A DNA stretch of 64,000 nt, from NCBI RefSeq assembly GCF_002029235.1, contig NZ_MZGV01000013.1:1-64000 (forward strand), in the 5' to 3' direction. Both the position numbers and the translations under genes were made by a program. Every line of letters begins with the position of its first letter. Within the stretch, counting starts at the first letter, position 1. Shown in pieces: positions 55,201-63,513 of the stretch. The DNA is from Clostridium oryzae. Its GTDB lineage: Bacteria; Bacillota; Clostridia; Clostridiales; Clostridiaceae. Below the pieces are notes generated by a model, which had not been told where the DNA came from, did not search any database, and saw only the letters and a list, made by a program, of their open reading frames with translations.

Positions 55201-55989
55201 ATGAAAAAAGCAATTGCAATGGCAGACAATTGTATTGATGTCTATTATAAGCTTGACCGTTATTATCTGACGGGAAATAGTATTGATTTTGCGTTGAATT
55301 ATAAGGATATGGGCGGCGATGTGTCAGAAATGACTATTCTCGGAAATGATGTCTTTGCCATAGCGTTGGAAGAGCGGTTGAAAGAACGTAAGATTCCATT
55401 GCGTGTGATCAAACAGGTCGATCGCCCAACGGGAATGGCAACTATGGACATTGTAGATGGTGACAAAAAACATATTCATTTCGAGGGAAATGCCATGGAG
55501 GAGATTAAACTTTCCGAAGAGGATCTGGAATTTGTAAAGCAGTTTGACATTGTATATGCGGAGCGGTGGACAAAAGTTGACCGCTATATCAAGAAACTGA
55601 AGCAACCTGGTCAGATTTGGGTTTATGATTTTTCTAAGCGCCTGGAGCTGGAAAGTAATGATGCTATATTACCTTATATTGATTATGCTTTCTTTTCCTA
55701 CGATAGGGATGATGATTATATCAGAAGTTTTATGATCAAAACCAAACAGAAGGGAACTGGATGCGTTATCGCAATGCTTGGTGAATATGGAAGCCTTGCT
55801 TATGATGGAAATCAGTTTTACCAAATGCATGCGGAAAACGTTCCGGTAATTAATACGGTGGGAGCCGGAGATTCTTATATAGCTGCATTTACTTATGGTG
55901 TCAGTTTAGGGGAAACGATTCCGGAATGTATGCTTCGAGGCAAGAGCCGTGCAACAAAGATTATTCAGCAATTCAACCCATATATCTAA
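55201..55989 (+). CDS. PfkB-family sugar kinase (FrlD-like), copy A
   Basis: 262 residues, the size of FrlD, the fructoselysine 6-kinase. The N terminus AIAMADNCIDVYYKLDRYYLTGNSIDFAL is close to that of FrlD-like kinases. The C-terminal signature VINTVGAGDSYIAAFTYGVSLG contains the catalytic Asp. It would phosphorylate the Amadori compound at C6 before the deglycase acts. ATG 55201 follows AGAGGGGA by 8 bases. The next gene is deglycase copy 2. Confidence 0.87.
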   Translation: MKKAIAMADNCIDVYYKLDRYYLTGNSIDFALNYKDMGGDVSEMTILGNDVFAIALEERLKERKIPLRVIKQVDRPTGMATMDIVDGDKKHIHFEGNAMEEIKLSEEDLEFVKQFDIVYAERWTKVDRYIKKLKQPGQIWVYDFSKRLELESNDAILPYIDYAFFSYDRDDDYIRSFMIKTKQKGTGCVIAMLGEYGSLAYDGNQFYQMHAENVPVINTVGAGDSYIAAFTYGVSLGETIPECMLRGKSRATKIIQQFNPYI

Positions 55990-56061
55990 GAGAGATTGCT
56001 CTCGCTGAAATATAAGTGAACAACAAGTATGAAATTTCAAATAGATGGAGGAGAAAATATA

Positions 56062-57051
56062 ATGGGATACAAGAGTACAGATATTACAAAAATTATTGAA
56101 GAAATTTTAGAAGAGAAAAAAGACAAAGGCGGAGTAAAATCACTTTATTTTGTTGGGTGCGGCGGTTCATTAGGAGCTCTTTATCCAGCTAAGATCTTTA
56201 TGGAAAAGGAATGTGCAAGTATCAAGTCTGCATGGATCAACAGTAATGAATTTGTTCACAGCACACCGAAAGATTTTGGAGAGAACTCTATCATCTGCCT
56301 TGCATGCCACAAAGGTAATACACCAGAGACCATCCGAGCAGCAGCACTTGGAAAGAAGATGGGAGCAACTGTTATCATTCTTACTTGGTTCCAAGAGTCT
56401 GAAATTATTCAGTATGGTGATTACATTGTACGTTATACGTTTGGTGATGAAAAAGATATTGCAGGAGAAAAAACTATATGCGGACTGCTTGTTGCTGTTG
56501 AACTGCTGAAACAGACAGAAGGATATGAGAATTATGATAAATTCCTGCAGGGTGTTGGTATGATTAATCGTATTGTAAAGAATGCATGTAAGCATGTAGA
56601 GAAACGAGCACAGATATTTGCAGAAGCTCATAAAGATGACAAAGTAATTTACACTATGGCAAGTGGTGCAGGATACGGCGCAGCATATATGGAAAGCATC
56701 TGTATCTTCATGGAAATGCAGTGGATTAATTCTAGCAGCATTCACAGCGGTGAATATTTCCATGGACCATTCGAAATCACAGATGCAAACATTCCATTTG
56801 TAATTCAGATTTCAGAAGGTTCTACTCGTACACTGGATGAGCGTGCACTGAAGTTTTTAAATACCTATGCAAAACGTATTGAAATTCTGGATGCAAAGGA
56901 TCTTGGACTTTCCACAATTGATGCTTCTGTAGTTGACTACTTCAACCATTCTCTTTTCAACAATGTTTATCCGGTATATAACCAAGCATTGGCTGCAGTG
57001 CGTGAGCATCCATTAACTACTCGTCGTTATATGTGGAAGGTTGAGTATTAA
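56062..57051 (+). CDS. SIS-domain Amadori deglycase (FrlB/FraB-like), copy 2
   Basis: 329 residues. From base 56119 to the stop it matches copy 1 with four substitutions seen, giving two amino acid changes there (Thr to Ala in ECTSIK/ECASIK and IDTSVV/IDASVV). The first 57 bases differ at about ten positions. E211, H228 and H234 are unchanged, so both enzymes should have the same chemistry and substrate. ATG 56062 follows GGAGGAG. It lies between the two kinases. Confidence 0.88.
   Translation: MGYKSTDITKIIEEILEEKKDKGGVKSLYFVGCGGSLGALYPAKIFMEKECASIKSAWINSNEFVHSTPKDFGENSIICLACHKGNTPETIRAAALGKKMGATVIILTWFQESEIIQYGDYIVRYTFGDEKDIAGEKTICGLLVAVELLKQTEGYENYDKFLQGVGMINRIVKNACKHVEKRAQIFAEAHKDDKVIYTMASGAGYGAAYMESICIFMEMQWINSSSIHSGEYFHGPFEITDANIPFVIQISEGSTRTLDERALKFLNTYAKRIEILDAKDLGLSTIDASVVDYFNHSLFNNVYPVYNQALAAVREHPLTTRRYMWKVEY
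56119..57051 (+). repeat. Near-identical duplicated segment, copy 2
   Basis: Partner of 48434-49366, in direct orientation. The borders coincide with the coding sequence, and the flanks are unrelated. Confidence 0.93.
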
Positions 57052-57090
57052 CTTTGATATCTGATATCGGATATGGATAGGAGAGGAAAA

Positions 57091-57978
57091 ATGAAGAATT
57101 GTAGAATTATTTCCATTGGAGATAACGTATGCGATAAGTATCTTTCTCGTGGAAAAATGTATCCTGGTGGACAATGTGTGAATACCTGTGTTTATGCAAA
57201 AATGAATGGCACAGAGGCTGCATATCTTGGAAAGTATGGAAGTGATGAAGTAGCAGAACATGTACAGAATACCTTAGCACAGCTTGGAATTGATGATAGT
57301 CACAGCCGGCATTTTGAAGGTGAAAATGGTTTCGCCCTGGTTACTCTTAAAGACAATGATCGTGTATTTCTTGGATCTAATAAAGGAGGAATAGCAAAAG
57401 AGTATTCTTTTGATTTTACACAGGAAGATTTTGATTATATCAAGAAATTTCAGATCATTTATACGAATTTAAACTCTTATATTGAAGAAAATCTTGCAGA
57501 ATTAAAAGCAACAGGCGTACCAATCGCATACGATTTTTCAATCAGATGGACAGATGAATACTTAGAAAAAGTATGTCCGTATATTACAATAGCTATTCTG
57601 TCCTGTGCTCATTTAACTCCTGAAAAACGTGAGGCTGAAATGAAAAAGGTTCAGGCTTATGGTGTTCCGATTGTACTTGGTACAATTGGTGAAGATGGTT
57701 CTTATGTTCTATATAAAAATCAATTTATTTATGCATCAGCAGTTCATGCAGATGATGTCATCGATACTATGGGAGCAGGTGATTCTTATTTTGCGACTTT
57801 TCTTTGTTCACTTATGGAAGCTTCAGAAACAGGAGCACTTTTAGAAGGTCCTGATGAGGTAATGTTAGAGCGTTTGAAAGCTGCAATGAACAAAGGAGCA
57901 GTATTTTCGGCAAATGTATGTGCGATGGAAGGTGCATTTGGATATAGCACCGCGATTGTAGGGAAAACAGAAGTATAA
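57091..57978 (+). CDS. PfkB-family sugar kinase (FrlD-like), copy B
   Basis: 295 residues. The N terminus RIISIGDNVCDKYLSRGKMYPGGQCVNTCVYAKMNG has the sugar-binding GGQCVN motif; the C-terminal part VIDTMGAGDSYFATFLCSLME holds the catalytic Asp. It is only distantly related to kinase A (55201), so the two were not made by the same recent duplication as the deglycases. It may phosphorylate a second isomer or substrate. ATG 57091 follows GGAGAGG. Confidence 0.87.
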   Translation: MKNCRIISIGDNVCDKYLSRGKMYPGGQCVNTCVYAKMNGTEAAYLGKYGSDEVAEHVQNTLAQLGIDDSHSRHFEGENGFALVTLKDNDRVFLGSNKGGIAKEYSFDFTQEDFDYIKKFQIIYTNLNSYIEENLAELKATGVPIAYDFSIRWTDEYLEKVCPYITIAILSCAHLTPEKREAEMKKVQAYGVPIVLGTIGEDGSYVLYKNQFIYASAVHADDVIDTMGAGDSYFATFLCSLMEASETGALLEGPDEVMLERLKAAMNKGAVFSANVCAMEGAFGYSTAIVGKTEV

Positions 57979-58003
57979 TTAAGAATTAATGGAGGAAATA
58001 AAA

Positions 58004-58417
58004 ATGAAACCAGATGTATATGAAAATAAAAATGAAGGAATTCTTTGTGTTTATAAAAATGAAAAATGGTTAGTAAGTATTAAAAACTGGAAGCCTGACA
58101 ATGATATTGAGGGTATTGCCCATTTAGAAATTCACCATTCTACAGATGAGCAGTTTATTCTTTCTGCTGGTAAAGCAATTTTGATTACTGCTGAACGCGA
58201 ATGTGACAAATTTAAAATCCAATTAACATTAATGGAAAAGGGAAAAGTTTATAATGTACCTGCTGAATGCTGGTTTTATTCAATAACACAGAAAGACACT
58301 AAGATGATGTATGTTCAGGATTCCAATTGCTCAATGGAAAATAGCGACTTTTGTGATCTTTCAAAGGAAGAAATTGAATATATTCAGACAAATGCTCGTA
58401 AACTTTTCGAAAAATAA
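58004..58417 (+). CDS. Hypothetical protein in the Amadori locus
   Basis: 137 residues; I do not recognise the family. It is mostly beta (EGILCVYKNEKWLVSIKNW, EGIAHLEIHHSTDEQFILSAG, VYNVPAECWFYSITQK), with possible metal ligands in the HHST and CW stretches. The arrangement recalls a small cupin barrel, which might bind a sugar, but this is only a guess. ATG 58004 is chosen (GGAGG 8 bases upstream), while ATG 57989 precedes the SD. It is co-directional with kinase B, 25 bases after it, and followed by a HAD gene. Confidence 0.7.
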   Translation: MKPDVYENKNEGILCVYKNEKWLVSIKNWKPDNDIEGIAHLEIHHSTDEQFILSAGKAILITAERECDKFKIQLTLMEKGKVYNVPAECWFYSITQKDTKMMYVQDSNCSMENSDFCDLSKEEIEYIQTNARKLFEK

Positions 58418-58429
58418 AAGGGGGCTAAT

Positions 58430-59080
58430 ATGGATAAAAAGTATGTCCTATTCGATTTTGATGGAGTTATTGTAAATACAGAAGAAAGCAATGCTCAATA
58501 TTTTGAACAAGCACTTGCTTGTTATGGTATTTATCTAACAGAGGAAGATCGTAATAATTTAATTGGGACAAGTGATCGCTCTATTTTAGTTAGATTGCTG
58601 TCAAGAGCATCAAATCAAGTTACATTAGAGGAATTTACAAATAAGCGCAGACAAATAGGTAACACATACGAAAATAGCTATATTGAACCTATGCCAGGAT
58701 TAGTTTCTCTTATTAAAGATTTTAGACGAAAGGGAATTAAAACTGGGATTGTAACATCAACGTCAACACGACTCATTATTATTGCATTGAATCGTATGAA
58801 CATGATGTCATTATTCGATGTGATTATATGCGGTGATATGTGCACAAAAAGTAAGCCGGATCCACAGGGCTATTTAAAGGCTATGAACATACTTGATGCA
58901 AAACCAGAAGAATGTATTGTTATTGAAGATTCTTCTGTGGGAATTCGTGCAGCGAAAAGTGCTGGTGCATTTGTTGTAGCATATTGTGGTTCAGGTATTA
59001 AGCAAGATATCAGTGAAGCAGATATCTCGGTCGACTCATTCCTAGAATGCAATGAAAGGATAAAGAGTATGATCCCATAA
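58430..59080 (+). CDS. HAD-superfamily phosphatase/phosphoglucomutase-like protein
   Basis: 216 residues. The nucleophile motif LFDFDGVIVNTEESN is motif I (DxD); VTSTSTRL is motif II and KSKPDPQGYLKAMNILDAKPEECIVIEDSSVGIRAAKSAG gives motifs III and IV. This is the beta-phosphoglucomutase/phosphatase subgroup. It could dephosphorylate a sugar phosphate made by the locus or interconvert a hexose phosphate. It starts 12 bases after the small protein and ends before a terminator at 59103, so it closes the operon. Confidence 0.88.
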   Translation: MDKKYVLFDFDGVIVNTEESNAQYFEQALACYGIYLTEEDRNNLIGTSDRSILVRLLSRASNQVTLEEFTNKRRQIGNTYENSYIEPMPGLVSLIKDFRRKGIKTGIVTSTSTRLIIIALNRMNMMSLFDVIICGDMCTKSKPDPQGYLKAMNILDAKPEECIVIEDSSVGIRAAKSAGAFVVAYCGSGIKQDISEADISVDSFLECNERIKSMIP

Positions 59081-59102
59081 AACCTTTTATATAGCAACAT
59101 AG

Positions 59103-59148
59103 AGAACGTTCGTTTTTATCAAATGATAGAAAATGGACGTTCTTTTTT
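59103..59148 (+). terminator. Terminator of the Amadori locus
   Basis: AGAACGT (59103-59109) / ACGTTCT (59137-59143), with an inner TTTT/AAAA pairing, followed by six T residues. Confidence 0.85.
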
Positions 59149-59307
59149 ACTCTTTAGAAATTTATGTATTTTGCCAATTGTGGATAATTAGAATTCATAT
59201 TTTGTTAAAAATATATATACTCAGGTGTCATAGAGCCGTATTAGAATATAAATCAAAGTAAAGGAACAATAAAAATAAACCACAGAGTAAGGAAGGGGAA
59301 AACAGTC

Positions 59308-61050
59308 ATGATAAAGCTATATAGGAATCTTAAGCTTAGAAATAAAATATTAATTCCGTTAATAGTTTTCACAGCATCAATAATTTTGATAGGGTTTACA
59401 GCAATAATTTCTATATCTACACTAAATACGAACATAAAAGAGCTAAACACGGGAGAAGTAACGCCTATCGGGTATCTGGAAAATGCAAAGTCAAGCATTG
59501 AAAGTATAAATTCACAGTTAATGGGCTTCAATAATTCAAGTACATCTGCTAAAAATAATCTTCAACAGACTACATCGACATATAATACAGATTTATTAAA
59601 TAATATAAATAAGTACATAAAGATAAGCGGCGATACAAAAGGATTAAAAAGTACATATGCTAGTTATGAAACAGCATTAAATAATCTTATAACTTATTAC
59701 CAGAAAAACGGTAGTACTATGCAGCAATTAAAACCTAGTGCCAAGGGTCAGAGTAAGCAGGGAACATTTACGCAAATGGACAAGTTTAGAAGTAATAGCC
59801 AAAAGCTCACACAGAAAATAGATAGCTTAACTAAGGTTCATATAAAGAATTCTAAGTCGGCATATAGTGCAAGCCAAAAGATATTCAATAGTGCTATAGC
59901 AAGTACCATAATGAGTATAGTTTTAGTAATACTAATATCACTAGTTATCTGCCTATTTACGATAATATCTGTAACAAGACCATTAAAGAAAGTCACAGAA
60001 AAGTTAAAAGAGATCTCCAGCAGCGGAGGAGATTTAACAAAGCGTATAGATTACGACAGTAAAGATGAGATTGGAGAGTTAAGTAATTCCTTTGATTTAT
60101 TTATGAATAAACTACAATTTATGATAAAGGATATTTCAGTATCAACGGGTTCAATTTCAACTTCAGCACAGGTGCTGTCACAGACGACAAAGGAATCCAC
60201 TGCAGCACTTGATAATATCTCAGCATCAACCGAAACTATTGCAGATGGAGCTAGTGAAAATACCTCTGCTATAGAAGAGATTACATCACATGTAGCTGAG
60301 ATAGCTAAGTTTTCGGAAGAGACAGTACAGATTAGCAGTACTACGAGTAAAAGTTGTGAAATAGCAACAGTATCAGCTAGTGAAAGTATTGAACAGCTGG
60401 ATAGCATATATGGAGCGATGAACAATATAAAAGAGTCGGCGGAACAGGTTGAGACACTTATAGATTCGTTAGATAAATCCTCTGATAAGATATCGGCTGC
60501 TGTACAACTTATTGAGTCTATAGCTGAGCAGACTAATATGCTAGCGTTAAATGCTGCAATTGAAGCTGCCAGAGCAGGAGAAAATGGAAAAGGCTTTGCG
60601 GTAGTATCAGAGCAGATAAGGAAACTAGCTGATGAAAGCTCAGAAGCAGCAAAGGTTATTGAAAATATGGTAAAGGACAACAAATCAAATGCGGTTAAGG
60701 CTGTAGATGCAGTTTCGAAAATGGATAGCTCTATCATTAGTGGTGTAGATAAAACAAGAACAGCAAATGAGAATGTTAAAGGAATAATTGAAAGCATGAG
60801 AAGTGTTATGACAGAAGTTGAGAAAATTGATAACTATATAAATGAACAAGCATCTAATATAGATCAAATAAATAAAGCTATGGATGATATAGCTTCTAAT
60901 ATATCCAGCTCGGCTGAAGTGAGTCAGAATATAAATGGAAGTGTAGAGGAACAGCTTCAAGGTATGAAACAGATAGAATTAAATGCAGCAGAAATTACGA
61001 ATATGATAGAAAAGCTTGACAATATAGCAGGTAGTTTTATTGTAGAGTAG
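59308..61050 (+). CDS. Methyl-accepting chemotaxis protein
   Basis: 580 residues. N-terminal helix (about 10-35), an extracytoplasmic four-helix-bundle-type sensor (about 36-195), a second helix (about 196-220), HAMP ([37 protein letters not shown]) and a cytoplasmic signalling domain with the conserved hairpin tip [42 protein letters not shown]. It senses a ligand outside the cell and controls the flagellar motor through CheA/CheW. The ligand is unknown. It has its own unit and terminator. Confidence 0.95.
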   Translation: MIKLYRNLKLRNKILIPLIVFTASIILIGFTAIISISTLNTNIKELNTGEVTPIGYLENAKSSIESINSQLMGFNNSSTSAKNNLQQTTSTYNTDLLNNINKYIKISGDTKGLKSTYASYETALNNLITYYQKNGSTMQQLKPSAKGQSKQGTFTQMDKFRSNSQKLTQKIDSLTKVHIKNSKSAYSASQKIFNSAIASTIMSIVLVILISLVICLFTIISVTRPLKKVTEKLKEISSSGGDLTKRIDYDSKDEIGELSNSFDLFMNKLQFMIKDISVSTGSISTSAQVLSQTTKESTAALDNISASTETIADGASENTSAIEEITSHVAEIAKFSEETVQISSTTSKSCEIATVSASESIEQLDSIYGAMNNIKESAEQVETLIDSLDKSSDKISAAVQLIESIAEQTNMLALNAAIEAARAGENGKGFAVVSEQIRKLADESSEAAKVIENMVKDNKSNAVKAVDAVSKMDSSIISGVDKTRTANENVKGIIESMRSVMTEVEKIDNYINEQASNIDQINKAMDDIASNISSSAEVSQNINGSVEEQLQGMKQIELNAAEITNMIEKLDNIAGSFIVE

Positions 61051-61340
61051 ATGAGGGATAGGAAACCTTCATCGGCTGGAAACGATGAAGTATGTTATTA
61101 AGTGAAACTTAGTGAAGGATGCAGTGTAAAGATTCTTCACTGTTTTTTTGCTTTATATAAAGTTTTGTACTAAATATATACAAAGTATGACTCAAACTCC
61201 AGCATTAAATACTTAATTAAGTTTAGCATATATAACTTTATTACACTGCTCTTGCTAGGAGCTTCTGGTATTCTATTGTTGATGTAACTGACACAATAAA
61301 AAAATGCTCTCATATAATATAATATGAGGGGGTGGAACGC
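61051..61340 (+). other. Intergenic region before the small hypothetical gene
   Basis: It holds the chemoreceptor terminator (61111-61149). At its end the stem CTCATAT (61309-61315) / ATATGAG (61322-61328) hides the first part of the SD (GAGGGGG, 61326-61332) of the next gene, which may restrict its translation. Nothing else is seen. Confidence 0.5.
61111..61149 (+). terminator. Terminator after the chemoreceptor gene
   Basis: AGTGAAG (61111-61117) / CTTCACT (61135-61141), followed by a G and seven T residues. A competing stem CAGTG/CACTG also exists. Confidence 0.85.
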
Positions 61341-61601
61341 TTGGACTGTAGCAAGAACTCTGTAACGGGAGGAGAACTAGCTATATTAGCTTCCGTTGTA
61401 GCAGTTTTACTAGCAAAAAATTTAAATCAGGATCAGATTGAGGTAGTGGCGGCTTTCCTATCAGCTGTTTCATCCGCTATGGCTACTATAATTGTTCAGG
61501 ATGAAGCTATTAAGACTGAAAACGAAAATGAGAAGAAAAAGAATGAAATAAAGCAGCAAATATGTGAATTAAAAAAGCAGCTTAAGGATTTAGGCTGCTA
61601 A
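61341..61601 (+). CDS. Small hypothetical protein with one hydrophobic segment
   Basis: 86 residues, unrecognised. A hydrophobic N-terminal part (GGELAILASVVAVLLAKNL and VVAAFLSAVSSAMATIIV) is followed by a charged helix (EAIKTENENEKKKNEIKQQ and ICELKKQLKDLGC) likely to form a coiled coil. The sequence starts and ends near a Cys (MDCSKN..LGC). TTG 61341 is favoured because GAGGGGGTG lies 7 bases before it; GTG 61332 overlaps the SD. Coding is supported by the SD and codon pattern, but the function is unknown. Confidence 0.72.
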   Translation: MDCSKNSVTGGELAILASVVAVLLAKNLNQDQIEVVAAFLSAVSSAMATIIVQDEAIKTENENEKKKNEIKQQICELKKQLKDLGC

Positions 61602-61608
61602 ATAGAAA

Positions 61609-62466
61609 CTATAAATCTGATTTGAAACCAAGGCCTCGCACTTCAGAGGTATCGAAAATAGTAAAGAAGGCTTTGTCATCGATATATGATACGGCCTTTT
61701 TCAAATTTGGAAGTTCAGCTAGAGATATTACGCAGAAGATTACTCGCTTTTCCTTGTGTGTAAATGCACCCTCGCCATAGAGGTAAGTTATACCGCGTTT
61801 AACTTTATTCATTATATAATCTCTTACTTCGTTTTCCTTGTCTGTTATTATTATTACACATTTTGATCTGTTAAAGCCCTTTATTACATAATCCAGAACG
61901 AAAGAAGAAATATACATGGCAATAAGAGTATACAGCGCACTAGGAAGTCCAAAAATAAAAGCGCTGATAGCTACGATGAAAAAGTTAATATAGAAATTTG
62001 TTTTTCCAACATTAAAGTTTGAGTTATGTTTTCTTATAACCATTGAAATAATATCTAGTCCGCCCGTAGAACCGTGATGAGTAAAAACAAGTCCGTAACC
62101 AATCCCGTTTACAACACCACCATATATACAATACAGCAGTTTATCATTTATATGCAGTATATTAGATATGGGATTAGTTATCACAAGAGCTGCAGATAAG
62201 GTTATAGTTCCTACAAATGTATATATCATAAATCTTTTATTAAGCTTCATAAATCCTAGAACAAATAGAGGTATATTAATCAATAAAACAAGATAACCTG
62301 CGTCTATACCGAAAAGATATTGGAAAATTAATGCTATGCCGCTGGCACCTCCACTTAGGAGTTTAGCATGGGCTAGAAACATATTTATACCGACTGCACC
62401 TAATATGCTGCCGAGGAATATGAAAAAAATATCCGTTAAATTAGTTTTATAAAATGATTTATTCAT
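61609..62466 (-). CDS. YitT family membrane protein (DUF161/DUF2179)
   Basis: 285 residues. Five or six membrane helices in the first 200 residues (FFIFLGSILGAVGINMFLAHAKLLSGGASGIALIFQYLFG is the family N terminus; GLVFTHHGSTGGLDIISMVIRK is the second repeat) and a C-terminal cytoplasmic DUF2179 domain (CVIIITDKENEVRDYIMNKVKRGITYLYGEGAFT). The molecular role is not established. It converges on the small hypothetical gene, 7 bases from its stop. Confidence 0.93.
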   Translation of the reverse strand: MNKSFYKTNLTDIFFIFLGSILGAVGINMFLAHAKLLSGGASGIALIFQYLFGIDAGYLVLLINIPLFVLGFMKLNKRFMIYTFVGTITLSAALVITNPISNILHINDKLLYCIYGGVVNGIGYGLVFTHHGSTGGLDIISMVIRKHNSNFNVGKTNFYINFFIVAISAFIFGLPSALYTLIAMYISSFVLDYVIKGFNRSKCVIIITDKENEVRDYIMNKVKRGITYLYGEGAFTHKEKRVIFCVISLAELPNLKKAVSYIDDKAFFTIFDTSEVRGLGFKSDL

Positions 62467-62648
62467 AATGACACCTCTTATAAGTCTATTTGGTTAAAAT
62501 TAACTTATAACCCATGTTGATCTTAATTTAATTATACAGGCTATCCATAGTATTTTCAATAAATGTAGATATTATAAAATTTTACTTATAAAATACTGTT
62601 TTATACACATTATAATAATAAAACAAGTTAAAGAAATGCGGCGATATT

Positions 62649-63359
62649 ATGTATAAAACAAGAATAATATTAGTTATGGTAATCATACTTGTACTGGGTC
62701 CTCCCTTACAGATAAGTGCTAATGAAGGACCTTCGGCTAACTATGATAAAGTTATATATCTTACTTTTGATGATGGACCAAGCAGTACAACAAATACAAT
62801 ATTAGATATACTAGATGACAATGATATAAAGGCTACTTTTTTCATTATAGGATGTAAAATAAAAGGTAATGAGAATGTAATTCGTAGAATAAAAAAAGAA
62901 GGGCATAGTATAGGACTTCATTCCTACACACATAAATGCAGAAAGATATATTCGGATAAAGAAGATTTTATTAAAGAAATGTATATGACAAGGGACGCAT
63001 TATGTAAAATAACTGGTGAGAAGTATAATGTAATAAGGTTTCCTAGTGGGAGTAAAGGCCATCTTAATGAAAATATGCTGGAAATTTTACATCTGTGTAA
63101 TTTCAGAACCTATGATTGGAATATGAGCGTATCTGATGGAATAAACTACAAAATTCCACCATACAGACTATTTAGGGAGGCTACTTCCAAAAAGAAGAAG
63201 CCTAATACCATATTCATGTTAATGCATTGTGATCAACCAAATAAAAATACCTGTGAAGCACTTCAGAACATAATTGATTACTATAGAAACGATGGTTATA
63301 CCTTTCAAGCTATAAAAGACGAAACAAGAGAATTTTATTTTCCTTTTAGTAAAAAATAG
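62649..63359 (+). CDS. Polysaccharide deacetylase (NodB domain)
   Basis: 236 residues. A signal peptide or membrane anchor at 1-25 (IILVMVIILVLGPPLQISA) exports it. The NodB domain starts YLTFDDGPSSTT (catalytic Asp and metal Asp); SIGLHSYTHKCRKIYS gives the two metal His, RFPSGSKGH the Arg region and MLMHCDQPNKNTCEAL the C-terminal His. It probably removes N-acetyl groups from peptidoglycan or another cell-wall or extracellular glycan. It is transcribed alone and followed by a terminator. Confidence 0.93.
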   Translation: MYKTRIILVMVIILVLGPPLQISANEGPSANYDKVIYLTFDDGPSSTTNTILDILDDNDIKATFFIIGCKIKGNENVIRRIKKEGHSIGLHSYTHKCRKIYSDKEDFIKEMYMTRDALCKITGEKYNVIRFPSGSKGHLNENMLEILHLCNFRTYDWNMSVSDGINYKIPPYRLFREATSKKKKPNTIFMLMHCDQPNKNTCEALQNIIDYYRNDGYTFQAIKDETREFYFPFSKK

Positions 63360-63413
63360 TTATATAATTTACTATTCAGTTATTGTATAATAAAAATTGG
63401 TTAAGCAATTTAG

Positions 63414-63448
63414 TGGATAGCTAGGATGAATTTTAGCTATCCATTTTT
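63414..63448 (+). terminator. Terminator after the deacetylase gene
   Basis: TGGATAGCTA (63414-63423) / TAGCTATCCA (63434-63443) followed by TTTTT. Confidence 0.92.
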
Positions 63449-63513
63449 GTTATTTATTTAGAATATGTACGAGCATTATAAAATGCTAAAGCAAAAATTA
63501 AGAAGGTATGAAC

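Noticed and set aside
60051-60797. A 248-codon minus-strand ORF opposite the chemoreceptor
   Set aside because: It is a shadow of the repetitive Ala/Ser/Glu-rich signalling domain; the plus strand codes for conserved MCP motifs.
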